This document shows, in pieces, positions 17,969-25,910 of a stretch of DNA of 64,000 bases (position 1 is the first letter of the stretch; each line of letters begins with the position of its first letter). Below the pieces are notes generated by a model. It had not been told where the DNA came from. It searched no databases and saw only the letters and a list, made by a program, of their open reading frames with translations. Origin of the DNA: Collinsella sp. MSK.8.10 (lineage in GTDB: Bacteria; Actinomycetota; Coriobacteriia; Coriobacteriales; Coriobacteriaceae); the NCBI RefSeq assembly GCF_019041915.1, contig NZ_JAHPYF010000002.1, positions 124,001 to 188,000 of the forward strand. Reading direction: 5' to 3'. The position numbers were made by a program, and so were the translations under genes.

Positions 17969-18376
17969 GTGCGCAAGGCACTGGCACAACCTCATACCAA
18001 GCAGTTCCTCAAGTTCGCTGTCGTGGGTCTTATCTCCTTTGGCATCGACTGGGGCATGCTTATTGCGCTCGTCGAGCTGTTCCACCTCGACTTTTTGATG
18101 AGCACGACGGTCTCGTTTACCACGTCCGTCGTGGTTAACTATTGGCTCAGCATGAAGTACGTGTTCGACCATCGCGAGGGCATGAGCCGCAAGCGCGAGT
18201 TCACGATCTTCACCATCCTGTCGGTGATTGGTCTGGGTCTCAACGACCTGTACATGTTTGTGGGCGTCACGTTTTTGAGCATCGGCTACCAGGCCATGAA
18301 GGCCATCGCAACGTTCCTCGTCACCTGGTACAACTACTTTAGCCGCCGCTTCTTCCTCGAGGGCGCACGGTCGTAG
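17969..18376 (+). CDS. GtrA family membrane protein 2
   Basis: A 135-residue paralogue of the preceding gene with the same four-helix plan (FLKFAVVGLISFGIDWGML, VVVNYWLSMKYVFDHREGMSR, FFLEGARS). The two share the WLSMKYVF/VASMKYVF loop and GMSRxREF, so they are a tandem duplication or a heteromeric pair. The GTG at 17969 is used; no strong ribosome binding site precedes it, so the start is uncertain. The intervening terminator suggests separate transcripts. The sequence gives no sugar specificity. Confidence 0.85.
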   Translation: MRKALAQPHTKQFLKFAVVGLISFGIDWGMLIALVELFHLDFLMSTTVSFTTSVVVNYWLSMKYVFDHREGMSRKREFTIFTILSVIGLGLNDLYMFVGVTFLSIGYQAMKAIATFLVTWYNYFSRRFFLEGARS

Positions 18377-18402
18377 TCGATTCACTATTTGCTTGAATGT
18401 AT

Positions 18403-18438
18403 AACCGGTTGGAATTCCCGTTCCAATCGGTTTTTTGT
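18403..18438 (+). terminator. intrinsic terminator after GtrA gene 2
   Basis: Stem AACCGGTTGGAA/TTCCAATCGGTT with a 6-nt loop followed by TTTTGTTT. Confidence 0.85.
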
Positions 18439-18475
18439 TTACCGAGATCTCAGGCGACCCCGTCCAATTCGCATG

Positions 18476-18511
18476 AAAAAAGGGCGGCCCGGATGTTTGT
18501 CCGAACCGCCC
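18476..18511 (-). terminator. intrinsic terminator of the DUF4430 operon
   Basis: On the minus strand a 12-bp stem beginning GGGCGG and ending CCGCCC, then TTTTTT, 25 bp after the stop of the last gene. Confidence 0.85.
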
Positions 18512-18535
18512 GTCTGGCGCGCTATGTCGAGGTCT

Positions 18536-19453
18536 CTAGCCTGTAACGTAATACCAGACTACGTTGTCACCATTGGAGAGAACGTAGTTACTGCAGGCGG
18601 TCATGGGTTGTGAGCCATTGACGGAATAACACCAGCCACTAGTGCCGCCGTGTTCATACTCGGCAAGCCCACCAATTGCCTTCACGTATACGCCGTGATA
18701 AAGAGGCGAGTTTTCGGCATTAACAGAAAGGCCCAGCGCGCACAGGGCATCGTAGACGGTAGCGCCTTCGTTAAAGGTAAAGGTGCCGCCAGAGGACACA
18801 GGATTGCCCACGGCGCTCGATGTGACCGAAACCGTCACCGTTACGTAGTTGGACTCCTGCGAGCCGCCCTGGCCGCCCGAGGGAGCGCTTCCGCCATTAG
18901 AGCTGGAGGCTCCATCGGACGACTGACCGCCGCCCGAAGAAGCACCACCAGACACATTGGAAGTATCGCCGGCTCCCGTATTCTGGGCAGCGGATTTATC
19001 TCCAGACTTCTTGCCGTTCTGACCATCGGACTTCTTGCTATCCGATTTTTTGTCCGATTCCTTGTCCGAAGACTCGGAATCGTCCTTGCCGTCATTCGAA
19101 CCCTTAGACTCGTCTTTTGCACCATTCGATGACTTGGAGCCCTCGGAACTGGCCTCGCCCGAAGTCGTAGTCGAGCCAGACCCCTTGGTGTCCTTGGTGA
19201 TGACGCTCTCCCCCGTCACGGTCTGAATGATCCAGTCAATGGACCAGGCGCCACTCTCGGAGGGATGGACAAAGCCCAGCGAGACGACGATCAGAATGGT
19301 GCACGCGGCAGTCAGGACGCCAAGGAGCGCCTTCCGTCGAGGGGCGGACGCCGCCGAAGCGGCGCCCTGTTGCTTTGCATCGTCGAACTGAATGAACGAG
19401 GAATCCGGTTGCTTGGGGTCAGCGTCCTTGGATTTATTGGACACAGCCCTCAC
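18536..19453 (-). CDS. N-terminally anchored surface protein with C-terminal DUF4430 domain
   Basis: About 305 residues. A cytoplasmic stretch of 40 residues is followed by one membrane helix (LLGVLTAACTILIVVSLGF). A low-complexity Ser/Gly/Lys/Asp linker (about 85-200) leads to a C-terminal DUF4430 domain of about 95 residues (VTVTVSVTSSAVG to VVWYYVTG). DUF4430 resembles the C-terminal domain of transcobalamin. The start is either the GTG at 19453, directly after the upstream stop, or the GTG at 19444 following AGGTGAGGG; either way translation is coupled to the upstream gene. It is second in an operon led by a cobalamin-type riboswitch, suggesting corrinoid binding outside the membrane. Confidence 0.8.
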   Translation of the reverse strand: MRAVSNKSKDADPKQPDSSFIQFDDAKQQGAASAASAPRRKALLGVLTAACTILIVVSLGFVHPSESGAWSIDWIIQTVTGESVITKDTKGSGSTTTSGEASSEGSKSSNGAKDESKGSNDGKDDSESSDKESDKKSDSKKSDGQNGKKSGDKSAAQNTGAGDTSNVSGGASSGGGQSSDGASSSNGGSAPSGGQGGSQESNYVTVTVSVTSSAVGNPVSSGGTFTFNEGATVYDALCALGLSVNAENSPLYHGVYVKAIGGLAEYEHGGTSGWCYSVNGSQPMTACSNYVLSNGDNVVWYYVTG

Positions 19454-22400
19454 CTACCGATGTTTGGTGAACACGAACACGCCGACGATGGCGAGACCGA
19501 TGACGCCGACGGCAACGCCAACAATGGCGAGCGGGTTGGTGCCAGTCTCCTGCTCGGAAGCACTAGAGGACTTCTTAGCAGTGGTCGTGGAAGCAGCACC
19601 CGTATCGGACTTGGAATCGGACTTCTTGTCGGACTTGCTGTCCTTCTTGTCAGACTTCTTCTCGTCCTTCTTATCGGAGTCCTTCTTGTCGGACTTCTTG
19701 TCGGCCTTAGTCTCGGTCTTGGTCGACACCGTCGTCTTGGTCACCGGCTTCTGGCCCGGGGCAATAGCGCCGCCCTTCGAGCCGGAGCCAGAACCCGCGC
19801 CAGCGCCAGTGCCGGAACCAGTACCGGTACCAGAACCGCCGCCATTCGAACCAGCGCCGCCATTACCGCCAGGGTTAACGGCTTTCTTGGTCCACTTGGC
19901 ATACAGCGTCAGATCGGCCGTCACCGGCGTACTGAAGTCATACGCCTGCATGCAAGCCTCATCGGTATACCAACCGCCGAAAGTGTAGCCATCGCGCGTC
20001 GGATCTGCCGGCTTGACCAGCTTGCCATCGGCCATAGCAACAAACTTAGTGTCGCAAGCAGACCCGCCATTGGAATTAAAGGCAACCGTCCAAGACTCAA
20101 CAGCCCCCAGCTTGAACAAAGTACCCGAATCATTGATGTAGTACAGGTTGCCAGATGCATCGGCAATGACCGGAGAGTCACAGTACTGGTAATGGCCAGC
20201 CGCATCATAAATCTGCGTCGCCTCTGCATCGCCGAGCGTATAGCGATACACGCCACCACCAGCAGAGTAGTTGACGTAATCCTTGCTATCCGCGCTGTTA
20301 ACGGTGAAGTACACATAGGTCTTGCTGCCCTGAACGCTCACCAGCGGAGTAGCAGCAATACCGTTAAATCCGGCCGGTAGTTCTTTACCGTCAGCAGCGG
20401 TGACCATCGTGGTCTTACCAGTCTTCAGATTATAGAGAACCAGAGCAGATCCAGTAGCCGTCTGCCCACCGACAATCAAGTTCTCGCCAGACACCGCCGG
20501 GGCGCTCATGTTATTCGTAAGACCCAGGTCGACCGTCTTCTGCTCGCTCAGCACGCCCTTCGCCGAAAGCGAAATCACATGGAGCTTTCCGTCGTGCGTC
20601 ATCTGATAGAAGGTCGAGCCATTGGACGGATCGGCGACGCAGTCAGCGTTCGCAAGGACGCCGAGCTTCATGGTCGAAACGACATCACCCGTTGCCTTAT
20701 CAATGCACTTAAGCGTACCCGCGCTCGTGGGGACGATGGCGTACTTATCCGTCAGGGCAGCGCCAGTCCAATAATAGCCCTCAGCTGCGTCGATGTTCTG
20801 CCAAGAGACTTCGCCTGTGGCGATCTTGATGCGCGTAAAGGAACCGTTGACGTATTTCTTCCCATCAGCTGTGCCTACATAGACGTACTCGCCGTCCGAA
20901 ACGACGGTGCAGGAGCTCTGCGTCAAGTCCGTCAAACCAGGCGTCAGCCACTTGCAGATCAGCTTGTCTGCAGTAATCGCCTGGACCGCACCGCCGTTGA
21001 GCGGAACAATGATAAGGCCATTGGTATAGATCGGACGAGAGGTATAGCTCACCTTGGAGGCAAGCGGCGCAGAGGCAACCTTTTTGCCCGTGGACGAATC
21101 GATCTTAATGAGCTCGTTCTCGGTCGCGATGTACACAAAACCGTTAGCGATGACAGGTTCGCTGCAGTTGGCATACTGCTGACCAGACTCGGCCTTCCAA
21201 TCGAAGGCCCACTTAAGACCGGCGGCCTGCGCAGGCGTCTTGGCATCCGTTACGGTCGAACCGTTGCCACTGTTGCCGTAGCCGGCCCACTCGGCATCCC
21301 AATTAGGAGTCGTCGCACTCGGGTCCACGACAACCTTGTCGGGATCGGGCATGGCCGAATCGTCGGTGGTATAGGCAAGCGTAACCTTATCGCCGCTCTT
21401 GAGCGTAATCTGATTGGCGCAGAGTAAGGAGGGCTCTCCGTTGATATACAGGTGCCAATATTTATTGGTCGCAGCATCCAAGGCATACGGCTTGTGATCG
21501 AACGGCGAGTTGATGGAATTGAGGAACCAGTACTCACCACTCTGGGAGCCGTTGTACGTAACGCCCTTGGCCTTCAGGACCGTCTCAATAAGGTTCTGGG
21601 CAGTAGAGCCTTCGGGCAGAGAAACGTTGCTTGCCGAACCCCAGCGAGTATTGTTGCCGTTGACATCGGGACCGATAACATCGACAGACCCAAGCACCTG
21701 ACCGGGGAGGGCATCGGCTTCAGCACCATACATAAAGGTGACGGCATCGCCCTCTTGAAGCTCGTAGGCACCGGCGCCAACGTCGGCGAACTTGCCATTT
21801 ACGTAGAAGCGCCAATAGCTATTGGTCGCAGCATCCCAGCCATAGGACTTACCATCGAACGGCGAAGTAATGCCGTTGAGGAACCAGCCCCAAGACGATT
21901 CGCCAGCATCGAGAGTAAGGCCGGTCTGCTCAAGGAGATCCTTAGCAGTGGAGCCTGCCTTGAGGCTCGTCTGGCCCGTCGAAGCCCAAACCTGTTGCTT
22001 GCCGTCCTTGTCCTTACCAAGTACCTGAACGGAAGCATGGACAGAATCGGACGGCAACTGGTCGCCCCAGCCACCGTAGAACCACGTAACGGTATCACCA
22101 GCATGAATGGTGACATTGTCTGCCGTGTAGTCGCTCGACTTGCCGTTGATGAACAGCTGCCAATAGGTCGAATAATCGAGCGGCGTACCCAGTTCAACGC
22201 CGTTGTACTTAAGGCTCAGAATGAAGGAGCCCGCAGCAACGGCGTCGATGCCATTCGCCTCGAGCGCGACCTTCGTAAGGTCAAGTGCGTTCGAGCCGGA
22301 CGTCACCACATACTGCGCGTTATCGACCCAAGTCTGAGTCTTGCCCTGGGCATCGCGACCAATGACGGTCACATTTGCGGCAACCTGGTCCTTAACAACG

Positions 22401-23272
22401 GGGGTAGTGCTACCAGCCGTATAGGCAAACTCAATCTTCTGCCCCTGGGCGAGTTTAACGCTGCTCGCGCCGACCGAGGAAGACGCGCCGTCGACGAACA
22501 GCTGCCAGAAGGCATAAGTCGTCGGATCGTAGGCAAGCGTGCGGCCATCGTTCGGGGATGTGATGCTTTTGAGGTAGAAACCGTATGCCGTGTTCGGTTC
22601 GTACTTCGCCTTGAAGCCCGTCTTCTCCTGCAGCTTAATGAAGGCATCCGCAGCCGTTGCGCCCTCGTCGAGCTTGAGCTGCGTAGGCGCCACCCAGGTC
22701 TGAGCCTTGCCGTCGGCATCGGTGCCGATAATCGAGAACGAGACCTCGACTTGCTTCTTGGCGACATCGCCAGTTTCTGTCGAGTTCTCTGTCTGGACGG
22801 CAGCCGCGGCGGCAGATCCTGCTTGGCCAGCGGATGCCGCCGAAGACTGCTCGCTCGCGGCAGGGCTCTCCCCCGTCGCCGAGCCTTCGTCGCCAGTTGC
22901 TGCCTCTGTTGTGGCGGCACTGGCTGCAGGCGCGCTCCCGGAATCCGAAACCTCGGCACCGCTCTGCTCAGCGGCACCGCCCGCAAGCGCTGCGTCCTCG
23001 CCCGGCGTCGTAGCCTGAGCCACAGCCTCGGCAATGCCCTCGGCGCCCTCGGCCCACAGCTGAGCCGGCGTGGTGCTGAAGGCCATCGCGAAGGCCAGGA
23101 ATGCCACCAGGCCGCGCTTGGCTACGCCGCGTGCAATCGCGCCACGGCGATGCAGCGAGGCGCGCCCGCGCTCGTCCTCAAACATATCCATTTGTCCCCC
23201 ATTGTCTGTACTTGGAGCATTGCCCAGCGGCTGCCCCACGTCATCGCGCATGTTGCGCTCGAGTCCCCCCAT
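19454..23272 (-). CDS. large surface protein: four DUF4430 domains, beta-propeller, InlB-type repeat, membrane anchor
   Basis: About 1272 residues. A signal peptide (AKRGLVAFLAFAMAFSTTPAQLWA) and an Ala/Glu/Ser-rich spacer come first. Four DUF4430 domains follow, each about 110 residues and containing SP-D-G and YWxxxxNG/FWQLFVDG. Next is a PQQ-like beta-propeller of repeated blades (FVYIATENELIKID and similar), then one Listeria-Bacteroides (Flg_new) repeat (VAFNSNGGSACDTKF to LYAKW). A Gly- then Lys/Asp/Ser-rich wall spacer leads to a C-terminal helix ending FTKHR. There is no LPXTG. The start at 23272 has AAGGGGG upstream; 23191 (MDMFEDE) is the alternative. A cobalamin-type riboswitch precedes it. 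A role in surface corrinoid capture is inferred. Confidence 0.85.
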   Translation of the reverse strand: MGGLERNMRDDVGQPLGNAPSTDNGGQMDMFEDERGRASLHRRGAIARGVAKRGLVAFLAFAMAFSTTPAQLWAEGAEGIAEAVAQATTPGEDAALAGGAAEQSGAEVSDSGSAPAASAATTEAATGDEGSATGESPAASEQSSAASAGQAGSAAAAAVQTENSTETGDVAKKQVEVSFSIIGTDADGKAQTWVAPTQLKLDEGATAADAFIKLQEKTGFKAKYEPNTAYGFYLKSITSPNDGRTLAYDPTTYAFWQLFVDGASSSVGASSVKLAQGQKIEFAYTAGSTTPVVKDQVAANVTVIGRDAQGKTQTWVDNAQYVVTSGSNALDLTKVALEANGIDAVAAGSFILSLKYNGVELGTPLDYSTYWQLFINGKSSDYTADNVTIHAGDTVTWFYGGWGDQLPSDSVHASVQVLGKDKDGKQQVWASTGQTSLKAGSTAKDLLEQTGLTLDAGESSWGWFLNGITSPFDGKSYGWDAATNSYWRFYVNGKFADVGAGAYELQEGDAVTFMYGAEADALPGQVLGSVDVIGPDVNGNNTRWGSASNVSLPEGSTAQNLIETVLKAKGVTYNGSQSGEYWFLNSINSPFDHKPYALDAATNKYWHLYINGEPSLLCANQITLKSGDKVTLAYTTDDSAMPDPDKVVVDPSATTPNWDAEWAGYGNSGNGSTVTDAKTPAQAAGLKWAFDWKAESGQQYANCSEPVIANGFVYIATENELIKIDSSTGKKVASAPLASKVSYTSRPIYTNGLIIVPLNGGAVQAITADKLICKWLTPGLTDLTQSSCTVVSDGEYVYVGTADGKKYVNGSFTRIKIATGEVSWQNIDAAEGYYWTGAALTDKYAIVPTSAGTLKCIDKATGDVVSTMKLGVLANADCVADPSNGSTFYQMTHDGKLHVISLSAKGVLSEQKTVDLGLTNNMSAPAVSGENLIVGGQTATGSALVLYNLKTGKTTMVTAADGKELPAGFNGIAATPLVSVQGSKTYVYFTVNSADSKDYVNYSAGGGVYRYTLGDAEATQIYDAAGHYQYCDSPVIADASGNLYYINDSGTLFKLGAVESWTVAFNSNGGSACDTKFVAMADGKLVKPADPTRDGYTFGGWYTDEACMQAYDFSTPVTADLTLYAKWTKKAVNPGGNGGAGSNGGGSGTGTGSGTGAGAGSGSGSKGGAIAPGQKPVTKTTVSTKTETKADKKSDKKDSDKKDEKKSDKKDSKSDKKSDSKSDTGAASTTTAKKSSSASEQETGTNPLAIVGVAVGVIGLAIVGVFVFTKHR

Positions 23273-23339
23273 CGGGGTCCCCCTTCCCTCCAGAGCCCTA
23301 TGCACACCGGCGGCATACGCCGCAGCCGCATGCAAGATG

Positions 23340-23515
23340 GGAGGCGATCCGACTTAACCTTAACGGCTCAGGCGCGTCGTCCGATCTGCGACACGAACAT
23401 CCCGAGCCAAGAGGAATTACGGTTACTGGTACAGCCGGGGACTTGCACCCCGATTCTCCCAAACGCGCAGGAAAACCGCGCATTCGTGCGTCTCCGCACC
23501 ACCATCTAGGCCATC
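23340..23515 (-). promoter_or_regulatory. cobalamin-type riboswitch
   Basis: On the minus strand the leader contains GGGAGAAT, then GGGGTGCAAGTCCCCGGC (the conserved L5-L6 GGTGxxAxTCC region), then CTGTACCAGTAACCGTAA, closely matching the AdoCbl core CTGxxCCCGCAACxGT. The core spans about 23418-23460; outer limits are approximate. The following B12 box is degenerate, so the 3' half is less certain. It precedes a gene encoding DUF4430 (transcobalamin-like) domains, which supports the call independently. Confidence 0.78.
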
Positions 23516-23517
23516 GA

Positions 23518-23545
23518 TTATTACCGTCAAAATGGTATCACGCAA
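23518..23545 (-). promoter_or_regulatory. candidate promoter of the riboswitch-DUF4430 transcript
   Basis: On the minus strand TTGCGT (23545-23540), a 16-nt spacer and TAATAA (23523-23518), immediately downstream of the upstream gene's terminator and just before the riboswitch. Confidence 0.5.
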
Positions 23546-23571
23546 AAGGGCCCCGCACACAGGCGAAGCCC
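23544..23571 (-). terminator. intrinsic terminator of the ABC1 kinase transcript
   Basis: On the minus strand GGGCTTCGC/GCGGGGCCC (nine pairs with two G-T) around CTGTGT, followed by TTTT. Confidence 0.75.
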
Positions 23572-23622
23572 AAGGTAAAAGCTATTGTTTGCGATAGGAA
23601 ATTGCGGTGACGGTCGCAGCCT

Positions 23623-25386
23623 CTAGTGTTTGCCGCCGTGGCTGTTGAGCCAGATATTGCGGCCCAGCATAAGCGCCAGCACCAGCGCGCTCACGTAGCC
23701 CATAAAGCCAATGACCGGGATACCAAACACAACCGGCTCGATGCGTGCGTAGTACACCACCGACGAACCGATAAACAGGCCGGCGATAACGATAGCCATC
23801 GACATGCGGTCGATAATTCCGCCCAGCTGTCGCAGTGCCTTATCGCTGCTCATGATCTGCGTGTTCACCTTAAGCTGGCCGCGCGTAAGCATGCGCGAAG
23901 CCAGCCCCAGGTACTCAGCCGCCTCGAGTGAGCCCTTCGCCGCGCGATAGCTGCTCGCGGCAAGATCGCGCCCCATGTCGCGCACGCGCGCATAGGTGCT
24001 TTTCTCGTTTTTAATGTGGGTTTGGATGATCTGGATCATGTTGACGTTGGGCATGTACTCGGTCAGCAAACCCTCGAGCGTCACCATGCCGCGCGCGAAC
24101 ATCGTCACCACGCTCGGCAGCTCAACATCGTTTTTGCGCGCCAGGTTTAGCAGCGAGGTCAAAAACTCGCCGATATCCAGGTCTTTAAGGTCGAGGCCCG
24201 CAAAGTCAGCCACGATAAAGTCAAGATCGGACAAAAAGGCCGAATGATCGAGCTCAGCCGAGTCACCACGCGTCACGGCGAAGCGCATGAGCGAATCCTT
24301 GAGCTTGGGCACGTCACCCTCGGCCACGGCGAAAATCATGTCCTTTACGATACCGCGATCGTGACTCGACATGCGTCCGACCATGCCCAAGTCGATAAAG
24401 TAAACGATACCGTCTTTGAGGATGATGTTTCCCGCATGCGGGTCGGCATGGAAAAAGCCGTCGTCGAGCACCTGCGTCGAGTAGTCCTCGACAATCGCGG
24501 CACCGATCTTTTCCAAGTCATAGCCCTCGGCCACCAAGCGTTCAGGATCGGCGATCGAAATGCCGTCGACGTAGTCCATAACCACCACGTGCTCGGTGCA
24601 CAGGTCCAGATAGGATTTAGGGCACGTCACGCCATGAAAGCTCTTATGGAACTCGTAGAAGTCGTTGAGGTTTTTGGCCTCGGCCAAAAAGTTGGTCTCC
24701 TCGCGAAACGAGGTCCACAACTCCTCGACTACGCCGTGCAGGTCAACGAATTGATCGGTGTTGACGAACTTGGAAACGATACGCACCACCGAGCGGATGA
24801 TATCGATGTCCTGTGCCATAACCTGCTGCGCACCGGGGCGCTGCACCTTGACGGCCACGTCCTCGCCCGTCACCAGACGAGCGCGGTGCACCTGCGCGAG
24901 CGACGCGCTACCGAGCGGGTTGGGGTCGATCGCATCGAACATCTCCCCCAGGCGCAGGCCGTATTCTTCTTCCAGACAGCTGAGTACGACCTCGTACGGC
25001 ACCGGCTCCACGTCGGAGCGCAGACGACGCAGCTCGTCGCAAAAGCGCTGCGGCAGAATCTCGGACCGGTTGGCCAAAATCTGCCCCATCTTGACGAACA
25101 TGGGGCCGAGTTCCTCGAGCAGGCGGCGCAAACGAACCGGCGTGAGGTTATCCCACACGCGGTACTTTTTGACCAGGCGTACAATCTGCCCAATGCGTTC
25201 GCGACGACCCGCCGGCGTGAGCTGGTATTCCTCGTCCGGCGCCATCGCGTCGGGCTCCTCGGGCACCATATCGACGGCGCGCGGCTTCTTGCGAGCGCCC
25301 GAGACGGCGGCGTCGACCTCATCGACAACCGCCGCCTCGTCACCCAAGGGATCTAGATTGTTGTAATCGGTGGTGGAATCTGCCAT
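23623..25386 (-). CDS. ABC1/UbiB/AarF family protein kinase-like protein
   Basis: The 587-residue protein carries the UbiB signature KxGQ region as FVKMGQILANRSEILP (about residue 95), the Ala-rich loop PLGSASLAQVHRA, the invariant lysine in VAVKVQRPG, and the catalytic FFHADPHAGNIILKDG and YFIDLGMVG. Two C-terminal membrane helices anchor it (IVIAGLFIGSSVVYY and FMGYVSALVLALMLG). UbiB-type atypical kinases or ATPases support quinone or other lipid biology; in an organism without visible quinone genes here, the lipid is unknown. It lies eight bases after the small gene at 25395-25811, evidently one operon, ending at 23544. Confidence 0.93.
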   Translation of the reverse strand: MADSTTDYNNLDPLGDEAAVVDEVDAAVSGARKKPRAVDMVPEEPDAMAPDEEYQLTPAGRRERIGQIVRLVKKYRVWDNLTPVRLRRLLEELGPMFVKMGQILANRSEILPQRFCDELRRLRSDVEPVPYEVVLSCLEEEYGLRLGEMFDAIDPNPLGSASLAQVHRARLVTGEDVAVKVQRPGAQQVMAQDIDIIRSVVRIVSKFVNTDQFVDLHGVVEELWTSFREETNFLAEAKNLNDFYEFHKSFHGVTCPKSYLDLCTEHVVVMDYVDGISIADPERLVAEGYDLEKIGAAIVEDYSTQVLDDGFFHADPHAGNIILKDGIVYFIDLGMVGRMSSHDRGIVKDMIFAVAEGDVPKLKDSLMRFAVTRGDSAELDHSAFLSDLDFIVADFAGLDLKDLDIGEFLTSLLNLARKNDVELPSVVTMFARGMVTLEGLLTEYMPNVNMIQIIQTHIKNEKSTYARVRDMGRDLAASSYRAAKGSLEAAEYLGLASRMLTRGQLKVNTQIMSSDKALRQLGGIIDRMSMAIVIAGLFIGSSVVYYARIEPVVFGIPVIGFMGYVSALVLALMLGRNIWLNSHGGKH

Positions 25387-25394
25387 CTGCGCTG

Positions 25395-25811
25395 CTACTC
25401 GGCCTCTTCGGTATCCTTCGCATCGTCGGGCTCAACGGACTCGACGGGCACCGAGGTCACGTTGTCCTCGACCGAATCGACGATGTCGCGCACATGGGCC
25501 AGGAAGGCCGTGCGCTCGGGGGCGGTCATAACGCGGACGCGGGCAAGGATGAGCTCGTCGAGCACGCGCTGGGCCGCGGTCTCGCCCTGCATGCCCAAGC
25601 GCTCGGTCAGATCGGAGATGGTACCGCCGGCCTGCTCGAACATGTCGGACACACTGCGGGCGATATCGGGGGTGGCGGTGTCCTTGCGGACCTGCTCGCC
25701 CTTGGTGTTAAGGTCGTCGAGGACCTTCTTGCCGCCTTCGACAGCAACGGCGGCAGCGCCAAAGCCCACGTTAATGGCGCCGTTAACAAGCTGATCGAGT
25801 TTCATAACCAT
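25395..25811 (-). CDS. small phasin-like helical protein
   Basis: The 138-residue product starts with an amphipathic segment (MKLDQLVNGAINVGFGAAAVAVEGG). Two helical regions follow (KVLDDLNTKGEQVRKD, then TISDLTERLG and AAQRVLDELILARVRV), then an acidic tail (EPDDAKDTEEAE). This resembles poly(hydroxyalkanoate) granule-associated or phasin-like proteins, which often neighbour UbiB-type kinases in Gram-positives. The ATG at 25811 has GGAG six bases upstream. It is first in the two-gene operon with the ABC1 kinase and may deliver or regulate it at the membrane. Function is inferred from context. Confidence 0.68.
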   Translation of the reverse strand: MVMKLDQLVNGAINVGFGAAAVAVEGGKKVLDDLNTKGEQVRKDTATPDIARSVSDMFEQAGGTISDLTERLGMQGETAAQRVLDELILARVRVMTAPERTAFLAHVRDIVDSVEDNVTSVPVESVEPDDAKDTEEAE

Positions 25812-25910
25812 GGTTGTCTCCAATCACAAACAACTGCATTGGCGTTCTTGTACCCAAGATTGAGCGAAAGCGACAAAGCGTTTTAGCGCTATTCGATCGA
25901 CGGGAAATCC

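Noticed and set aside
23418..23460. Sequence resembling a tRNA T-arm (GGGGACTTGCACCCC)
   Set aside because: No acceptor, D or anticodon arms fit; the same bases are explained by the cobalamin riboswitch core.
21452..23509. 685-codon + strand frame opposite the DUF4430 gene
   Set aside because: It would run through the riboswitch region and has shadow composition.
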